Assembly: GCA_031290155.1 (NCBI GenBank)
Contig: JAITOB010000011.1
Span: 1-52,716, forward strand
Source of the DNA: Endomicrobium sp.
GTDB lineage: Bacteria; Elusimicrobiota; Endomicrobiia; Endomicrobiales; Endomicrobiaceae
Direction of reading: 5' to 3'
Length of the DNA: 52,716 bases
Under the pieces are notes generated by a model. It saw nothing but the letters and a program-made list of their open reading frames with translations, was not told where the DNA came from and ran no database searches. A program made the translations under genes and the position numbers. Below are positions 8,209 through 18,774 of this stretch, one piece after another; positions within the stretch are counted from its first letter, which is position 1; every line of letters starts with the position of its first letter.

Positions 8209-8782
8209 GTTAATTCTTTTATAATTTCTCTAGCTTTTTGCAAAGCTTTTGCTCTATGGCTTACAGAATTTTTGATTTCAGAACTAATTTCTGCAAAAAT
8301 TTTTCCATATTTGGGAATATAAAACAAAGGATCATGCCCGAATCCGTTAATCCCTCTAATACAGCATCTTATTATACCAAATATTTCTCCATATGCCAAA
8401 GATATTTCGCCGTCAGGACCTGCAATTGCTATTATTGTCCTGAATTCTGGTACGCCTCCTAACATTTTAAGAAGTTTTTTATTGTTATCTTCATAAGAAC
8501 ATTTTTCTCCGGCATATCTTGCGAAATAAACTCCTGGGGGCGCTTTTTAAGTAATCAACTTCAAGACCAGAATCGTCTGCAATAGTCCATTTTTTAAAAA
8601 ATTTGGCTGCTTCTATTGCTTTTTGACGCATTTTCTTCAAGTGTTTTGCCGTCTTCTGTTGTTACAGGATAATTAGGAAAGGATGTCATAGGTATAATTG
8701 TAATGTTTAAATCTTTTAAAATTGATTTTATTTCTTCCGCTTTACATTTATTCAAAGTGGCAAGAATTAATTCGTTTATCAT
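8199..8782 (-). pseudogene. rdgB: Non-canonical purine NTP pyrophosphatase (RdgB/HAM1), frameshifted
   Basis: The intact enzyme hydrolyses dITP/XTP. Blocks appear in order in three frames: LILATLNKCKAEEI and DGKTLEENAS at the N-terminus, then AIEAAKFFKKW and ADDSGLEVDYLK (substrate-binding ADDSGL), then GVYFARYAGEKCSYEDN, GFGHDPLFYIPKYGK and SEIKNSVSHRAKAL. The frame breaks fall at short A runs, at about 8630 (TCAAAAAGC) and 8547 (TTAAAAAGC). All catalytic blocks are otherwise well kept, so loss is recent, or the indels are sequencing errors or slippage sites. Its start overlaps the rph stop (ATGA) and its end overlaps tRNA-Pro. Confidence 0.88.
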
Positions 8783-9477
8783 TTTAAAATTCCGTTTAAC
8801 GCTTTCTTTTGCGCGTCTATAACTTGTTTTATACCTGCGTATGCCATATTCAAAAGTTTGTCTAGCGTTTCCTTAGAAAACGGTTCTCCTTCAGCAGTTC
8901 CCTGTAACTCAATAAATTTGCCTGAAGTCGTCATTATAATATTCATATCTACATCTGCATTATTATCTTCTTTGGCAGATAAATCTAAAATTTTTTTACC
9001 ATTGTCATAAATACCTACGCTTACAGCTCCGATATAATCTCTCAGGGGAATCTCTTTTATAATTTTTTGTCGTTTTAATTTCTGTAATGCTAAAGCTAAG
9101 GCAATAAAGCCTCCGTTTATTGAAGCTGTTCTTGTTCCGCCATCAGCCCGTATGACATCGCAGTCGATAGTTATTGTGCGTTTACCCAGCTTATTTAAAT
9201 CAACAGCTGCCCTTAAAGATCTGCCTATAAGACGAGATATTTCCTGCGCCCTTCCACCGTTAGAAAGTTTTCCTCTTGAAGATCTTTCGCTGCACGATCT
9301 TGGAAGCATTGCATATTCTGCAGTTATCCAGCCGTGAGTACCACCTTTATGTTCTACAAAAGGCGGTACTTTTTCTTCAACGGAAGCCACGCACAAGACT
9401 TTTGTTTCTCCCATTGAAAACATACATGAACCTTCTGCGTGTTTTAAATAATTTTTAACAATTTTAATTTTTCTCAT
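8779..9477 (-). CDS. rph: Ribonuclease PH
   Basis: Phosphorolytic 3' trimming of tRNA precursors. Family blocks: [26 protein letters not shown] split over residues 11-36, [27 protein letters not shown], and [18 protein letters not shown] with the phosphate site. At 232 residues the N-terminus is about ten residues short: the usual R.DGR segment before RKIKI is missing and an in-frame stop lies 11 codons upstream of the ATG. That segment may have decayed. The rest is clean, so it may still act. First gene of the rph-rdgB-gmk run. Confidence 0.9.
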   Translation of the reverse strand: MRKIKIVKNYLKHAEGSCMFSMGETKVLCVASVEEKVPPFVEHKGGTHGWITAEYAMLPRSCSERSSRGKLSNGGRAQEISRLIGRSLRAAVDLNKLGKRTITIDCDVIRADGGTRTASINGGFIALALALQKLKRQKIIKEIPLRDYIGAVSVGIYDNGKKILDLSAKEDNNADVDMNIIMTTSGKFIELQGTAEGEPFSKETLDKLLNMAYAGIKQVIDAQKKALNGILK

Positions 9478-9630
9478 TAAATACCGTTCCCAAAATAATC
9501 TATTTTAACTCCGCTAAAATAATTTTAATTTCAATTTAAACCGTAATACCGTTATCTATTTTTATTATTTTAATACGCAATGTAATCGTGCATTTTAATG
9601 GCAGAGTAATATAAAATATCTTTTATAAAC

Positions 9631-12279
9631 CTATTCTAAAAATTTTAAAGTTCCATTGATTTTTTCTATTTTTAATTTTGCTTCATTAAGCCTTGTTTTA
9701 ATTTTTTCTATTTCAGTGTCTGGAGCTTTTTTTATAAAATTTTCATTATCCAAATTTAAAGTTATTCTATCAACTTCCTGCTTTGCAAAACCAATTTTTT
9801 TCATAAGTCTTGCTTTCTCTTTTTTAGTATCAATAAGCCCTTCTAAAGGTAAAAATATTTCAAAACTTCCTGTAATGGCAAGCGCAGAATTTTTAGGTCT
9901 TTTCATATTTTTGCAGAACTGTATTGTACTTATTTTAGCAAGTTGTTTTATATAGTTTTCATTTTCTTTTACTATTGTTTCTTTATTATCTTCTAAAACG
10001 TTAAATAGTGCTTCAAGTTTTATAGCCGGCGAAATATTCATTTCGCTTCTTAACGTTCTTATGTTTACAATTATATCTTGCAGAACTTTCATTTTTTCAA
10101 TAGACTCTGCATTACCGTTTTTAACTTCGAATAAAGAACTCTCGCTTAGTGTTTTAATATTGCTGGCTTTATTTAATATCTGCCATATTTCTTCAGCTAT
10201 AAAAGGCATTATGGGCGATATAAACTGCAAAGTTGATTTCAATATATGCACAAGCATTGAAAGAACCTGCTTTTTTGTGTTTAAGTTTGTTGACAATATG
10301 CGTATCTTTGAAAATTCTATATACCAGCTGCAGTATTTTGTCCAAAAGAAATCGTAAATCTCTCTTACAGAACTGTCAATATTATAAGATTCATACGCGG
10401 CTTTAACTTTTGAGACAGTATTTGCAAATTCTGTTATAATCCAGTAGTCAGCAAGCTCAGACAACTGAATATCATTATCAAGTTTATCGATACCTTCAGA
10501 ATTCATTATTATAAATCTTGACGCATTCCATATTTTATTTGCAAAATTTCTTGCCGTTAAGAATAATTCGTCTGAAATCTGCAAATCTCTTCCGGGAGCT
10601 GCAACTTGTGCCAGCGCAAATCTCAATGCGTCAGTACCGTATTGACTCATAATTACCATAGGATTAACAACATTTCCCAGAGATTTTGACATTTTTCTGC
10701 CATGTTTGTCTTTTAATATTCCATGAATAAACACATCGTTAAAAGGAATGTTTTTCATAAATTCCAGACTAAACTGCACCATTCTTGCAACCCATAAATA
10801 TAAAATATCGTGTCCTGTAACTAAAACCGATGTAGGATAAAAATATTTTAAATCTTCATTATTATCATCTTCTCCCCAGTTAAACACGCTCATCGGCCAT
10901 AAAGCCGAAGAAAACCAAGTGTCTAAAACATCTTCATCCTGAACAAAATTTTTACCTTTGCAGCAGGAACATTCTACAGGTTTATCAAATGAAGCTATTG
11001 ATTTACAATTATTTCTATTTCCTTTTTCGTCAACACAATAGTAAACTGGTATCCTATGTCCCCACCATATTTGACGGCTTATACACCAGTCTCTCAAATT
11101 TTCAAGCCAAACAATATAAGGTTTTTTCCATGATTTAGGATGAAATGAAGTTATGCCGTCATTTGCCGCTTCAACTGCCTTTTTAGACATTTCTGTTACG
11201 TTTAAAAACCATTGTTCTGACATCAAAGGTTCTATTTTTGTAGAACACCTGTAACACTTTCCAACTGAATGGGTATAATCTTCTGTCTTTACTAGCGAAC
11301 CTATTGCATCTAAATCCTTAACAATTTCTTTTCTTGCTTCTTCAGTATTTAATCCCTGATATTTTGACGGGACGTTTATCATTGTGCCGCCAGCGTTTAT
11401 TATTTCTATTATGTCTAGTCTGCTTCTTTTTGCTATATCATTGTCGATTGTGTCGTGGGCAGGCGTAACTTTAATTGCTCCTGTGCCGAAAGATTTGTCA
11501 ACCATGTAATCTGCAACTATTTTTATTTCCCTGTTTATTAAAGGAAGGGTTATTGTTTTTCCTACTAATTTTGTATATCTTGCGTCATCTGGATTTACCG
11601 CGACAGCTGTATCTCCAAGTATAGTCTCAGGTCTTGTTGTTGCAACAATAACATATTCCTTAGAATCTTTTAAAGGATATTTTATATGCCAGAGACTGCT
11701 TTTTTCATTTTCATACTCAACTTCTATATCGGAAAGTGCCGTTGAGCAACTTGGACACCAGTTTACAAGTCTTTTCCCTCTATATATAAGTCCCTTATTA
11801 AAAAGATATATGAAAGATTTTTTGACAGCTTTTGAACGGCTTTCATCCATTGTAAAAGCTGTTCTGTCCCAATCTAAACTGCAGCCGAATTTTTTTAATT
11901 GTTCTAATATTATATCGCCGGTTTCAGCTCTCCATTGCCACACTTTTTCTAAAAATTTTTCGCGTCCTAAGTCATATTTTGTCTTGCCTTCTTTTTTTAG
12001 AAGTTTTTCAACAACATTTTGTGTGGCAATCCCCCCGTGATCTGTTCCAGGCACCCACAAAGTGTTATATCCCTGTAGTTTTTTAAACCTTATTATTATA
12101 TCCTGAAGAATATTATCTAAGGCATGACCCATATGAAGAGATCCGGTCACATTAGGCGGCGGAATAACTATGGTAAAGGGTTTTCTATTTTTGTCAGGTT
12201 TTGTAGAAAATATCTTGTTTTCTATCCAGTATTTATACCATTTTGCTTCAACTTCTTTAAAATTATAAATCTTTTCCAT
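9631..12279 (-). CDS. valS: Valyl-tRNA synthetase
   Basis: Charges tRNA-Val. The 882-residue class I synthetase has PPPNVTGSLHMGHAL (HIGH-type motif, residues about 40-54), the CP1 editing domain (ATTRPETILGDTAVAVNP and a THSVGKCYRCSTKIEPL zinc site), GHDILYLWVARM, and HGRKMSKSLGNVV (KMSKS). The C-terminal coiled coil (ARLMKKIGFAKQEVDRIT onward) is typical of ValRS. ATG follows AAGGA. It stands alone, 150 bases upstream of rph, which may share its transcript. Confidence 0.98.
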   Translation of the reverse strand: MEKIYNFKEVEAKWYKYWIENKIFSTKPDKNRKPFTIVIPPPNVTGSLHMGHALDNILQDIIIRFKKLQGYNTLWVPGTDHGGIATQNVVEKLLKKEGKTKYDLGREKFLEKVWQWRAETGDIILEQLKKFGCSLDWDRTAFTMDESRSKAVKKSFIYLFNKGLIYRGKRLVNWCPSCSTALSDIEVEYENEKSSLWHIKYPLKDSKEYVIVATTRPETILGDTAVAVNPDDARYTKLVGKTITLPLINREIKIVADYMVDKSFGTGAIKVTPAHDTIDNDIAKRSRLDIIEIINAGGTMINVPSKYQGLNTEEARKEIVKDLDAIGSLVKTEDYTHSVGKCYRCSTKIEPLMSEQWFLNVTEMSKKAVEAANDGITSFHPKSWKKPYIVWLENLRDWCISRQIWWGHRIPVYYCVDEKGNRNNCKSIASFDKPVECSCCKGKNFVQDEDVLDTWFSSALWPMSVFNWGEDDNNEDLKYFYPTSVLVTGHDILYLWVARMVQFSLEFMKNIPFNDVFIHGILKDKHGRKMSKSLGNVVNPMVIMSQYGTDALRFALAQVAAPGRDLQISDELFLTARNFANKIWNASRFIIMNSEGIDKLDNDIQLSELADYWIITEFANTVSKVKAAYESYNIDSSVREIYDFFWTKYCSWYIEFSKIRILSTNLNTKKQVLSMLVHILKSTLQFISPIMPFIAEEIWQILNKASNIKTLSESSLFEVKNGNAESIEKMKVLQDIIVNIRTLRSEMNISPAIKLEALFNVLEDNKETIVKENENYIKQLAKISTIQFCKNMKRPKNSALAITGSFEIFLPLEGLIDTKKEKARLMKKIGFAKQEVDRITLNLDNENFIKKAPDTEIEKIKTRLNEAKLKIEKINGTLKFLE

Positions 12280-12550
12280 TTTAAATCCTTATGGATTATA
12301 AATCATCATCATATGCGGATTATAATTTACAATTGATAATAATAAAATAACAAGACTCAAGATTATACCAAAATTTCTTGTTTTTGTATAATTATGTATG
12401 CGATAAGTTGTTTTAGCGGCCGTTTTACATGCGGATAACAGTATATTTATTGTAATCAGAACGTTAGATAATTGAATTATATATTGGTCATCATAAATTT
12501 AATAGTAAAATTAAATTCGTTCAGCATAGCAAAATGAAGAGGTCATTATA

Positions 12551-13247
12551 GAAACCAGGGCAGTGTTAATCAGCGGAATTTCAAGAGGAATAGGTAAAGA
12601 ACTTGCATTGTCTTTTTCAAGAAATGGCTGGAATGTATGCGGATGTTATAAAAATAATAAACCGGAATATATGATTCCAAACTCTAAGTTTATAAAAGCT
12701 GACATATCAAAATATGAAGAAGTAAAAGAATTTATAAAAAGCTCAATAACGGATTACAGTAAGATTGATTGTGTTATAAATAATGCATCAATTACTATGT
12801 CTTCAACTATATTTAAAATGACCGAGGATATTTGGGAATCAGTTATTAGAACAAATTTAAATGGAACTTTTTATATGCTTAAGGAAGCATTAAGCGCAAT
12901 GATAAAACAAAAAAGCGGTTCAATAATCAATATTGCATCAATATCAGCGTTTAAATCTTGTATCGGCGATTCAAATTTATTCAGCTTCAAAATCGGGAGA
13001 TATATCTCTTACAAGAACAGCCGCGAGAGAAGGCGGGCATTTCGGGATAACTGTTAATGCGGTTTTACCGGGTTTCCACTTAACAAATATCGGTAGTAAT
13101 GCAAGTAATGATTATATAAAACGGTTAACGCGGAAGTGTTTTAAATATTACGACAGATATTAAAGAGCTTACCGGTTTTATTCTTTTTTAGCTGAAGTAA
13201 AAACAGTTTCCGGACAAATTTTCAACTTTGATTCAAGAATAATATAA
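12551..13247 (+). pseudogene. FabG-like 3-oxoacyl reductase (SDR), broken, biotin locus
   Basis: Short-chain dehydrogenase remnant: glycine motif SGISRGIGKELALSFS, NNAS motif (VINNASIT), Ser region GSIINIASISAF, then in a second frame the catalytic YSASKSG and ITVNAVLPGF, then a third frame ending SGQIFNFDSRII at 13247. At least two frameshifts. Where the start should be, an AGAGG site is followed by ATTATAGAA rather than ATG. It is the first gene of a plus-strand run leading to fabF-like, bioF, bioD and bioA, so it probably served the pimeloyl branch; a general FabG is equally possible from sequence alone. Confidence 0.8.
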
Positions 13248-13257
13248 AAGCATTAAA

Positions 13258-14326
13258 ATGGAAAGGTAAAATAGTTAAAGAAATTGAAATTGGCATTACT
13301 GGATATAAGTGTTTCGCCTTTGGGAATAGGCAAGGAAATAAACTGGCAAGGCTTATCAAATCTGAATCGCAAGTCAGTTATGACGAGCGGCACGGCATAT
13401 ATGCCGCGTCTATTTGCGGTTTTGAAATGCGGGATGATTACGCCAGTATGAAATGACAAAAAAGCAGTTTTTGAAGCATTGAATGAAGCTGGCATAAAAA
13501 ATTCAGGCTATAAGGAAAATCGAATCGGATTTTGCGTGGGAGAAAGTAAAATAAATCCTTTTAACAAGATTTTTATTTTGAAAATACGCTCCTAGAAAGA
13601 TTAAGAAAACATTCCGTTATAACCGCGGTTATATGCTTGCCCTGTCGGTAGCATGCGTTACTGGCGTGCTCACAATTATAGAAGGTTGTAAACTCATAAA
13701 AAACGGATTATGCGATGCAGTTATATGCGGAAGTTCTGAGAAACTTCATTACATCCGCTCTATATTGCGGCATTTAAAAATATGAAAGTCTTAACCAAAT
13801 GCAAACCGAGTCCTTTTGATAAAAATAGAAGCGGTTTTGCGGTATCCGGAGAAGCATGTTTTGTTATAATTGAAAATATAAAAAAGCTTTGAATAGAAAA
13901 ACGAAAGTTTATTGTAAAATTGAAGACTGTGCAAATGGAATATATTCTGCCAGTTCTTTATCTATAAATTCATATGAAAAAATGAAAAGTATCGTACAAA
14001 AAAACAGTCTGGACGCAACTGCATGATTATATACATGCGGTACAAGATTTAACGATTATTATGAAAGCATGGCTGTTTTTGAAAGTTTTAAAAATGCCGG
14101 TAAAATTCCTTTAAGCTCTACAAAAGCGACTATAGGTCATATGCTTGGAGTTTCTGGAATACTAGAAGCTGCTTTTTCTGCGCTTGCTATAAATAATAAT
14201 ATTGTTCCTCCTACTTTAAATTTTATGCAGACCGATATAAATTTGGGATTAGATTATACTCCGAATAAGGCAAGAGAAGAAATTATAAATTCCGCTTTAT
14301 CTCTTTCTTTTGGCTTTGGCGGGTAG
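13258..14326 (+). pseudogene. FabF-like 3-oxoacyl-ACP synthase, broken, biotin locus
   Basis: Ketosynthase blocks in several frames: ITG then SVSPLGIGKEINWQGL at the N-terminus, LSVACVTGVLTIIEGCKLI with the active-site Cys (ACVTG for the usual ACATG), GLCDAVICGSSE, CKPSPFDKNRSGFAVSGEA, and in the last frame STKATIGHMLGVSGILEA (KxxxGH motif with the catalytic His) and the C-terminal SLSFGFGG. The second catalytic His region (around TCGTR) lies across a nonsense/frameshift near 14030. It lies between fabG-like and bioF remnants, suggesting a role in making the pimeloyl thioester; that role is inference from position. Confidence 0.8.
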
Positions 14327-14421
14327 GGCGCCGCCTTTTTTTAAAAAACTTTTATCATAAATTATTCTGAAAGTATATTCAGTATATGTTTTTCCCGGTA
14401 TTTTCAATTACTTAATGCTAT

Positions 14422-15523
14422 ATGCTCAACAAATGTCAAATTCAGGTAATCAATATAAATTTAAAAGGGGTTAACGGAAGAAAATTTATAAATTTTTCAT
14501 CAAATAATTATTTGGATCTCGCCGGAAATAGAGAGATAGGGGGCAAAAGTTGTAAATACTGTTGAAAAATACGGGTTTGCAGGCGCTTCATCTCGCATGC
14601 GCAAATCTTTAATTCATGAAGAATTGGAAACAGCTCCTGTCGCGTTTAAAAAATAAGCAAACTTCACTTTATTTTTCCAAGCGGATATCAAACTAATGTA
14701 GGAGTTATAAGCGCGCTTATGTCGAATGAAAAAGAATCCTGCATAATAATTGATAAACTGAATCATGCTTCGCTCTGGGACGGAGCGAAACTTGCAGGTG
14801 CTAGAGTTTTGTTTATGAACACTGTGATATGAATTCGCTTGAAAAAATTCTTCAACGAACGTGTGAATATAGAATGAAATCAGTAATAACAGAACCTGTT
14901 TTTTCTATGGACGGAGATTTTACGCCTTTAAAAGATTTACAATATTGTGCCAGCGATATGATGCTGTGAGTATGGTTGATGAAGCGCATTCAACAGGGGG
15001 TTTTCGGGAAAGAAGGCAAAGGACTTGCTGAATTTTTTAACGTTGAAAATAAAATAGATACAATTGTCGGTACGCTTTCAAAAGCTTTTCCTGTGCAGGA
15101 CGGTTCTGTCTGCAGTTCCCGCAAACTTATTGATTTTTTAATTAATAAAAGCAGAGCTTTCATTTACACGACGGCAGTTTCTCCTATTATATGCGCTGCT
15201 GCATTAAAATCTTTGGAAATTATAAAAAGAAGCGATGACAGGAGACAACATTTGCATACACTGTCTAAAACATTAAAAAATAAACTGAATAGCTTGGGTT
15301 TTAATACATTTAAATACGCAATCGCAAATAGTGCCAATTATGACCGGCAGTATTGAAAATACTATCAAAATATCGGCATCTTTGCTGAAAAAAGGAATTT
15401 ATATTCCGCAATAAAGCCCCTACGGTTCCTAAGGGCAAATCAAGGATAAGAGTACCGCTTACATCAGGACACACTATTGAAGACATTGAAAAGCTATGTG
15501 ATGATATACACTTGATTTTATAA
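14422..15523 (+). pseudogene. bioF: 8-amino-7-oxononanoate synthase, broken
   Basis: BioF condenses pimeloyl thioester with alanine, the first committed ring step of biotin synthesis. Remnant blocks: FINFSSNNYLDLAGN, GFAGASSRMRKSLIHEELE, FPSGYQTNVGVISALM, DKLNHASLWDGAKLAGA, VITEPVFSMDGDFTPLKDL, VDEAHSTG, TLSKAF (PLP lysine), then APTVPKGKSRIRVPLT near the end. At least six frameshifts or stops. The family Gly-Gly after the lysine is replaced by VQDG. Clearly dead; followed convergently by the DJ-1 gene. Confidence 0.88.
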
Positions 15524-15572
15524 AATATTATTCAATATGCGAAAAATTTTAGAAAAATATAATAATTTAAAA

Positions 15573-16082
15573 TTAGTTTTTGACTGCGCGCAAGACAGCA
15601 TTAGCAAAATCTTCTGCAGCTTCAGGCCCGTTTGCAGTTATAATATTTCCATCAATTTCCAAAGAGGCTCCGGTATACGAAGCGCCTTTTTCTATCAAGG
15701 TTTCTTTTCCATCAACAAAAACAGTCGCTTTTTTACCATTTAGAATACCTGAGTTTGCGAGAATTACGCCTGCTATACATATTGAAGCAATAGGTTTATC
15801 CCGTTTAAAAAAATTATTTGCTAGTTTTAAAGCGCAAGGATTGTCAAAGAATATATTAGCTCCTGCTCCACCGACATATACTATCGCGTCAAAATCGTCA
15901 GAATTAACATTTTGAATTAAAACAGTACTTATTGTTTTATATCCGAATCTTCCTGTAAGTTCTCCAGTTTTTACGCTTGCAGTTATTACTTCAATACCAG
16001 CGTCTTCAAGAACTTTTTTAGGTTTATAATATTCTTCATCTCTAAACATTTCAGGAGCTGTTATAAATACAACCTTTTTCAT
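15573..16082 (-). CDS. DJ-1/PfpI family protein
   Basis: A 169-residue intact class I glutamine amidotransferase-like protein. VVFITAPEMFRDEEYYKP is the N-terminal strand with the conserved Glu, IVYVGGAGAN the central strand, and ASICIAGVILANSG the nucleophile elbow with Cys. The C-terminal NGPEAAEDFANAVL is typical of the DJ-1 branch. Members act as chaperones, deglycases or proteases; I cannot choose. ATG follows AAAGGACATAAAA. It lies 12 bases after the dead cyclophilin on the same strand, so they formed a two-gene unit set into the biotin locus on the opposite strand. Confidence 0.9.
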   Translation of the reverse strand: MKKVVFITAPEMFRDEEYYKPKKVLEDAGIEVITASVKTGELTGRFGYKTISTVLIQNVNSDDFDAIVYVGGAGANIFFDNPCALKLANNFFKRDKPIASICIAGVILANSGILNGKKATVFVDGKETLIEKGASYTGASLEIDGNIITANGPEAAEDFANAVLRAVKN

Positions 16083-16094
16083 TTTTATGTCCTT

Positions 16095-16597
16095 TTACTT
16101 TTCAATAATGATGCTTTTAATTACAACAGGATTAACAGGTTTGTCAGAAAAATCAACTTTAACTCTTGATATTTTTTTATTATCTCAAGTCCTTCGGCAA
16201 CATATCCAAAAATGGTATGATTGCCATTAAGCCACGGAGTTTGAACTTCAGTTATAAAAAATTGTGAACCGTTTGTATCCGGGACCGGCGTTTGCCATAG
16301 CTAAAATTCCCGGTTTGTCAAATTTTAATGAAGGAGATATTTCATCTTTAAATTTATAGCTCGGACCGCCCGTTCCCGTTCCGAGAGGATTTCCGCTTTG
16401 TATCATAAATTCAGGAATGACTCTATGAAAGGCTAGACCGTCATAAAACTTCTTTGTTGTTTTTTGCCAGTATAAGGATCAATAAATTCTTTTGCGCCTT
16501 CTGAAAGTTCCACAAAATTTGCTACTGTAAGCGGAGTATTTTCTGGAAGAAGTTTAATTTTAATTATTCCTAATGAAGTTTCAATCAAAGCATTCAT
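16095..16597 (-). pseudogene. Cyclophilin-type peptidyl-prolyl isomerase, frameshifted
   Basis: Prolyl isomerase remnant. Blocks in order: [55 protein letters not shown] (catalytic Arg and Phe), [21 protein letters not shown] then [10 protein letters not shown] in another frame, TPWLNGNHTIFG, and VKVDFSDKPVNPVVIKS. About three single-base frameshifts (near 16458, 16280 and 16170, two of them in A/T runs). Residues are otherwise well kept, so either recent loss or sequence errors. No signal peptide is seen, so the cytoplasmic type is likely. Confidence 0.88.
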
Positions 16598-16689
16598 TTT
16601 ATTTCTCTTTCTATTTAATTTATTTTAACTGGAGTATTGTATCATAATTTGACTTATAGACGCATTGTTTTTAAAATAAGTCGTAAGAT

Positions 16690-16884
16690 ATTGAATTGGA
16701 TAAATAAATTTGATCTTCCTGTTATTATAGTTGCGAGATTTGATTTGGTACTCTTAACCATACGCTGCTTACAGTTGAAAAATTAAAAAGAGACAAACAA
16801 AAAGTTTTAGGAATTATGTTAAGCAGCAAAAGAAATAAAAATGATATTTCGACTCGCTCTAATTCTGCGGTTATACAAAAATAA
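16690..16884 (+). pseudogene. bioD: Dethiobiotin synthetase, C-terminal remnant
   Basis: The peptide KFDLPVIIVARFDLGTLNHT, with LLTVEKLKRDKQKVLGIML after it, is the middle-to-late part of BioD (DLPVILVA..GLGTINHTLLT block). The N-terminal P-loop half is absent and the reading frame stops right where bioA begins, implying deletions on both sides. BioD closes the ureido ring of dethiobiotin. Placed between bioF and bioA as expected for a bio operon. Confidence 0.75.
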
Positions 16885-18192
16885 CATTTGACATCCTTTT
16901 ACGCAGATGGCAGACTGGATCAACGACGATCCTAACATACCTTTAATAATAGAAAAGCAAGAGGTTCGTATTTATATAATATTGACAGTAAAAAATATCT
17001 AGACGGAGTCTCTTTCCTATGGGTAACTCTTTTAGGACACAGAAATATTAAAATAGATAAAATGATAAAAAACAAATTAATAAAGTTTCGCATACAACTT
17101 TTCTTGGACTGCCGCACAAACCTGCAATAGAGCTGTCTGAAAAGCTTTTAAAAATATTGCGTAATAATTTAAAGTTTTTTATTCAGATAATGGTTCTACA
17201 GCCGTGAAAGTTGCGTTAAAAAGATCTTGTCGGTATTGGCAGTTTAAAAATGAGAAACGAAGGATTTTTTTATCTTTAAAAAATGCGTATCATGGAGATA
17301 CTATAAGCGCTGTTTCAGTGGGAGGCACAAATTATTCCATTCAAGGTTTAAATATTTATTATTTAACAGCTACTTTACAATGTTTCCTTACTGTTATAGA
17401 TGTAATTACAGAAAAAATGGAATAGAATTTCATTTAAATGCAAAAAACTTTAAAGAACATAATATACAATTGGGTTGTAGCGGAGAATGTATAAAAGAAG
17501 TTGAAACGGTCCTTGCAAAAATAATAAAGAAATTGCTGCTAACTATTATCGAACCTCTTAATCAGGATGCGTCAGGTATGATAGTAATGCCTCCAGGTTA
17601 TCTAAAAGAATACTCGGATATTTGTTAAACGATATTCACTGCGATGAAGTTACTGCAGGATTTGGAAGGACAGGGAAGATGTTTGCAGTAGAGCATGAAA
17701 ATATTAAACCAGATTTTACGTGCGTATCAAAAGGCATAACAGGCGGCTATGTACCCTTGGTTGTTACCGCAACAAATGAAATTTATAATGCTTTAGGTAA
17801 ATATGGAGAATTTAAAACTTTTTCGGGTATTCTTGTACCGCAAATCCGTTTGCAGTCGCTGCCGCAAATTAAGTTCTTGACGTATTAAAACAGGATAAAA
17901 TCATCTCTAAACTTCAGCCTAAATTAAATATTTAAAAAAAGAACTTGCGTTATTGTCAAAACATAATAAAGTTGGCAATATCAGACATTGTGGCGTAATG
18001 GCAGGCATAGAAATTGTAGAAGACAAAAAAACAGGCGCAAGAATCCGTGCTAATATACGAAACACGGAGTTATAATAAGAAATCTGGCGATACGCTTGTT
18101 TTATTTTCACATCTTACAATGACAAACCAAGAAATATTATAAATAATAAATGCAATTAAAACAGAATTAGATAATCTAAACTTTAACAATTA
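16869..18192 (+). pseudogene. bioA: DAPA aminotransferase, broken
   Basis: BioA makes 7,8-diaminopelargonate. Remnant blocks: HPFTQMADWINDDPNIPL at the start, [97 protein letters not shown] (PLP lysine), and RHCGVMAGIEIVEDKKTG near the end. At least eight frameshifts or stops. With bioF, bioD, and fab-like remnants it shows complete loss of this biotin locus. Confidence 0.88.
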
Positions 18193-18257
18193 AACAAGTA
18201 AAAAATTATAGATTGCTTATATGGTGCTTGTGCTTATTAATTCGTATGGTTCTGTAT

Positions 18258-18774
18258 CTATAATCTATCTTCCAGTTCTGTTATCATATTATTTTGTTCT
18301 TGCAAGTTATATCCTAAAAATCTATCTAAAAGCTTTTTAACTTCTTCAAGCGTTTTTCGCAAACATAATGAAAGGTACCTTTACAACACTTGTCATAACG
18401 ACCTTTATTTAAATCAGCCTTGCCCTGTCTACGTTATCCATGGCAGTTTTATACATATTAACAGTTTTTTTGTTAGTGAAGACTTATCAGTTTTTACATA
18501 TATAACTGGCGATGGAATTTCATAATAATCCTGCAGTAGATATATTACATAAGACGATTCTAGCATTACATTCTCATCTAAGAAATACGGGAATAATTTT
18601 TCTTAAATCTTGAATAGAATCTCGGCGTCATAAATCTTTACCAATCTTATTATTTATTTGTCCTAAATATTTTAGAATTCTTTTGACTACCCACAATCTG
18701 CAGTTAGCGCGAGTATTGCCGGCATTGAATTTGTTGCTATATTTATCAGCCACACAAAAATGACCGTATTCCAT
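18258..18774 (-). pseudogene. Unrecognised protein family, remnant copy A
   Basis: On the minus strand, peptides in changing frames form a recognisable family with copy B at 19191-19839. Shared block here: NAGNTRANCRLWVVKRILKY then LGQ, KIGKDLW and LRK. Copy B has NCGLYSVKRLMHHLGQ, KISKDLW, LRK at the same spacing. The tail here, CEKRLEEVKKLLDRFLGYN and onward, is coiled-coil like. No family known to me fits. Several frameshifts and stops. What protein this was cannot be told by eye. Confidence 0.4.
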
